Assembly (NCBI GenBank): GCA_900552085.1
Contig: URYB01000027.1
Coordinates: 1-15,003, forward strand
Origin: an uncultured Lachnobacterium sp.
GTDB lineage: Bacteria; Bacillota; Clostridia; Lachnospirales; Lachnospiraceae
Direction of reading: 5' to 3'
DNA length: 15,003 nt
Part shown: in pieces, positions 14,899 to 15,003 of the stretch
Position numbering within the stretch: position 1 is the stretch's first letter
Layout: every line of letters starts with the position of its first letter
Notes under the pieces: model-generated
Told to the model about the DNA's origin: nothing
Databases searched by the model: none
Seen by the model: the letters and a program-made list of their open reading frames with translations, nothing else
Program-made: the position numbers and the translations under genes

Positions 14899-14927
14899 TT
14901 TACTATTCGTATATTTCATGATATAGT
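14899..14927 (+). promoter_or_regulatory. Possible promoter of the divergent plus-strand gene
   Basis: TTTACT (14899-14904), 17 bp, TATAGT (14922-14927), giving a start near 14934 and a leader of about 20 nt that still contains the GGAGGA ribosome binding site. A partial palindrome centred on CATG (14912-14925) overlaps the spacer and could be a regulator site. Confidence 0.35.
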
Positions 14928-14954
14928 TATTATAATTTATGGAGGACCTATTGC

Positions 14955-15003
14955 ATGGCATACAAAAACACTCTAATTACAGGTATTACAGATTTATTAG
15001 TTT
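14955..15003 (+). CDS. 5' end of a gene, possibly a PadR-family regulator
   Basis: Only 16 codons are inside the window (MAYKNTLITGITDLLV), preceded by GGAGGA (14941-14946) at a good distance. It is the only plus-strand gene and is divergent from the SpoIID-domain operon. The N-terminus resembles the openings of PadR-type repressors (short polar start, then a T-D-L-hydrophobic helix), but 16 residues cannot settle this. If it is PadR-like, the shared intergenic region with its inverted repeats would be its likely operator. Confidence 0.5.
   Translation, partial: MAYKNTLITGITDLLV

Noticed and set aside
14931..14936. Perfect TATAAT as the -10 box of the plus-strand gene
   Set aside because: A transcript from it would start inside the ribosome binding site. 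The TTTACT/TATAGT pair further upstream fits better.
1..15003. CRISPR arrays, tRNA or rRNA genes, phage genes
   Set aside because: No regularly spaced direct repeats with unique spacers, no cloverleaf or rRNA-like sequence and no phage structural or integrase genes were seen.

Overview
The window looks like a chromosomal segment of a Lachnospiraceae-type gut Firmicute (Roseburia/Eubacterium/Coprococcus neighbourhood). The basis is moderate GC, AGGAGG-type ribosome binding sites, short intergenic gaps, sigma-A-like promoters, A/T-flanked bidirectional terminators and protein families typical of that group. All recognisable genes but one are on the minus strand, so transcription runs from high to low coordinates. 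The exception is a partial plus-strand gene at the right edge. The genus call is inference from protein resemblance, not from a search.

Right to left. (1) 12.8-15.0 kb: an AT-rich block with a secreted SpoIID/LytB-domain protein, a small lipoprotein and, divergently, the first codons of a possible PadR-type regulator. (2) 10.85-12.7 kb: a secreted GLUG-repeat surface protein, followed in frame after its stop by a 54-codon open stretch encoding a membrane segment. (3) 8.0-10.8 kb: a VanR/VanS-like two-component system and a membrane-anchored C39-like cysteine peptidase. The peptidase promoter carries four direct repeats on an 11-12 bp period, the expected footprint of an OmpR/VanR-type regulator. 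(4) 7.26-7.94 kb: a YoaK-like DUF1275 membrane protein. (5) 1.58-6.95 kb: a phosphate module of pstB-phoU, then nptA, a PhoU-like domain, phoP and phoR. (6) 1-1.16 kb: a DUF815 ATPase, truncated at the window edge.

The phosphate module has two promoters with the same architecture: TTTACA, TTTACA and TTTACA half-sites (one is TTTGCA) at 11 and 23 bp steps, and a -10 box 15 bp after the start of the last repeat. I read these as PhoP boxes that link pstB-phoU and nptA-phoU'-phoPR into one autoregulated regulon. Two things are odd. pstB has no pstSCA beside it, and the usual NptA-PhoU fusion seems to have been split by an out-of-frame deletion at the domain junction.

Two long intergenic stretches each hold a large imperfect inverted repeat, at 1263-1528 and 7007-7200. 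Their arms are about 65-85 bp, their sequences are unrelated to each other, and neither contains a transposase. They could be MITE-like elements or structured RNAs. They and the peptidase promoter array are the least explained parts of the window.
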